From an uncultured Gammaproteobacteria bacterium (GTDB lineage Bacteria; Pseudomonadota; Gammaproteobacteria; Ga0077536), in the NCBI GenBank assembly GCA_903866355.1, contig CAIPNE010000707.1, forward strand, positions 1 through 6,294: a DNA stretch of 6,294 nt, given 5' to 3'. The notes under the pieces were generated by a model. The model had not been told where the DNA came from and did no database searches. It saw only the letters and a program-made list of their open reading frames with translations. Positions 5,285 through 6,294 of this stretch are shown piece after piece. Numbering within the stretch: position 1 is the stretch's first letter; every line of letters begins with the position of its first letter. The translations under genes were made by a program, and so were the position numbers.

Positions 5285-6294
5285 TGTCCACTTCCTCGAC
5301 GTAGTCCCGTTTGAGGCCGGCCAGAAACTCCTCGAACGCCGATGACTGGTCGGCGGGCACTTGCAGTCCCATCAACACCCGACCATAGGCCGCACCGTGG
5401 TTGCGGTAGTGGAACAGGCTGATGTTCCAGCGGTCGCCCACCTGATTCAGAAAATGCAGCAACGCACCCGGGCGCTCGGGAAATTCTACCCGTAGTACCC
5501 GCTCGTCCTGCAGCGCGCCGGCATGCCCACCCACCATGTGACGGACGTGCATTTTAGCGAGCTCGTTGTCCGACATATCTACCGCATCGATGCCCTGCGC
5601 CTGCAGACCCAACATCAAAGCGGCCTTATCGCCTGCCACCGGCCGTAGCTGTACACCGGCAAAAACTCGCGCGTTAGTGCTGTCTGAATAGCGATAGTTG
5701 AACTCGGTAATCCCCCGCGTACCAATGGCGTGGCAAAAGCGTCGGAAGCTCCCGGGGCGCTCGGGAATGGTCGCACCCAGCAGCACTTCACGCTTTTCAC
5801 CCAGTTCTGCCAGTTCGGCGATATGTCGCAGACGATCAAAATTGACGTTGGCGCCGCTCAAGATAGCGACCAGCGTCTGCCCGGTCAGCCCCTCACGCGC
5901 GACGTACTGCTTAAGACCCGCCATCGCCAAGGCCCCCGCCGGCTCGGCGATCGCGCGCGTATCCTCGAAGATGTCTTTTACGGCCGCACAGATTTCATCG
6001 ATAGAAACGGTCAGGACTTCATCCACGTATTCACGGGCAATCCGAAAAGGCTCAACCCCCGCCTGACGCACGGCAGCGCCATCGGCAAATGTCCCCACGC
6101 GATCCAGCGCCACCCGCTCGCCAACCGCCAGTGCGCGCGCCATACACGCTGATTCGGCCGCTTCCACCCCAATGATACGAATACTGGGGTCCAATGCTTT
6201 GACGTAGGCTGCGATCCCCGCAATCAGGCCACCACACAGCGCCGCGGCCATCCCGGGTCCGCCCTGATAGAGCACGGCCTCGATGACGCCGGGG
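5256..6294 (-). CDS. ilvA: Threonine ammonia-lyase (threonine dehydratase), biosynthetic, 3' part
   Basis: The C-terminal 345 residues of a PLP-dependent threonine dehydratase are visible; the N-terminal third, with the PLP lysine, lies beyond the window edge. The enzyme deaminates threonine to 2-oxobutanoate, the first step to isoleucine. The catalytic-fold end shows GGLIAGIAAYVKAL (21-34), GVEA (42-45), EPAGALA (117-123) and the PLP-pyridine site SGANVN (146-151). Two ACT-like regulatory subdomains follow: about 168-245 (TIPERPGSF, ITEFNYRY) and about 266-340 (EFPERPGALLHFLN, WNISLFHYRNHG), the long E. coli-type form that binds isoleucine and valine. Feedback control is expected from the family. 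The segment before GGLIAG (residues 9-20) does not match the usual VPVGGGGL loop; it is about seven residues too long and lacks part of the glycine run. The aldolase gene overlaps its 3' end by 29 bp. Confidence 0.95.
   Translation of the reverse strand, partial: PGVIEAVLYQGGPGMAAALCGGLIAGIAAYVKALDPSIRIIGVEAAESACMARALAVGERVALDRVGTFADGAAVRQAGVEPFRIAREYVDEVLTVSIDEICAAVKDIFEDTRAIAEPAGALAMAGLKQYVAREGLTGQTLVAILSGANVNFDRLRHIAELAELGEKREVLLGATIPERPGSFRRFCHAIGTRGITEFNYRYSDSTNARVFAGVQLRPVAGDKAALMLGLQAQGIDAVDMSDNELAKMHVRHMVGGHAGALQDERVLRVEFPERPGALLHFLNQVGDRWNISLFHYRNHGAAYGRVLMGLQVPADQSSAFEEFLAGLKRDYVEEVDNVAYELFLR

Noticed and set aside
1..6294. CRISPR array, tRNA, rRNA, integrase or transposase genes.
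   Set aside because: No regularly spaced repeat series, no tRNA T-arm/anticodon pattern, no rRNA sequence and no recombinase motif was seen on either strand.

Overview
The window is GC-rich and reads like the chromosome of a proteobacterium, most likely beta or gamma. The reasons are a stand-alone trpG-trpD-trpC cluster (the arrangement known from Pseudomonas and relatives), an E. coli-type long threonine dehydratase with two C-terminal ACT-like regulatory subdomains, and an ECF sigma factor paired with an AhpD-like protein. The species cannot be named from sequence alone.

Layout. 1-284: no gene recognised, only short inverted repeats. 285-1120 (minus strand): two overlapping or nearly touching genes, a small carboxymuconolactone decarboxylase (CMD/AhpD-like) protein followed by an ECF sigma factor. 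A good ECF-type promoter lies just upstream (1165-1194), so the pair probably activates its own transcription. No anti-sigma gene is visible in the window. 1195-1765: about 570 bases with no convincing gene, carrying a near-identical 17-bp direct repeat, short hairpins and an alternating GC tract. 1766-4224 (plus strand): trpG, trpD and trpC, tightly spaced (12-bp gap, then an ATGA overlap), which make the anthranilate synthase glutaminase subunit, anthranilate phosphoribosyltransferase and indole-3-glycerol-phosphate synthase. trpE is not adjacent.

4213-6294 (minus strand, convergent with trp): the 3' part of ilvA (cut by the window edge), a FucA-like class II aldolase and a VOC-superfamily protein. 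These three genes overlap head-to-tail by 29 and 20 bp and so form one operon. The last gene overlaps the end of trpC tail-to-tail by 12 bp, at a perfect 12-bp palindrome.

Most of the window is ordinary amino-acid biosynthesis. The points that deserve a second look are the sigma/CMD pair with cysteine tails on both proteins, the abnormal glycine loop at the edge of ilvA, the complete FucA-type active site inside an isoleucine-pathway operon, the VOC protein with altered metal-ligand positions, and the repeat-bearing gap upstream of trpG.
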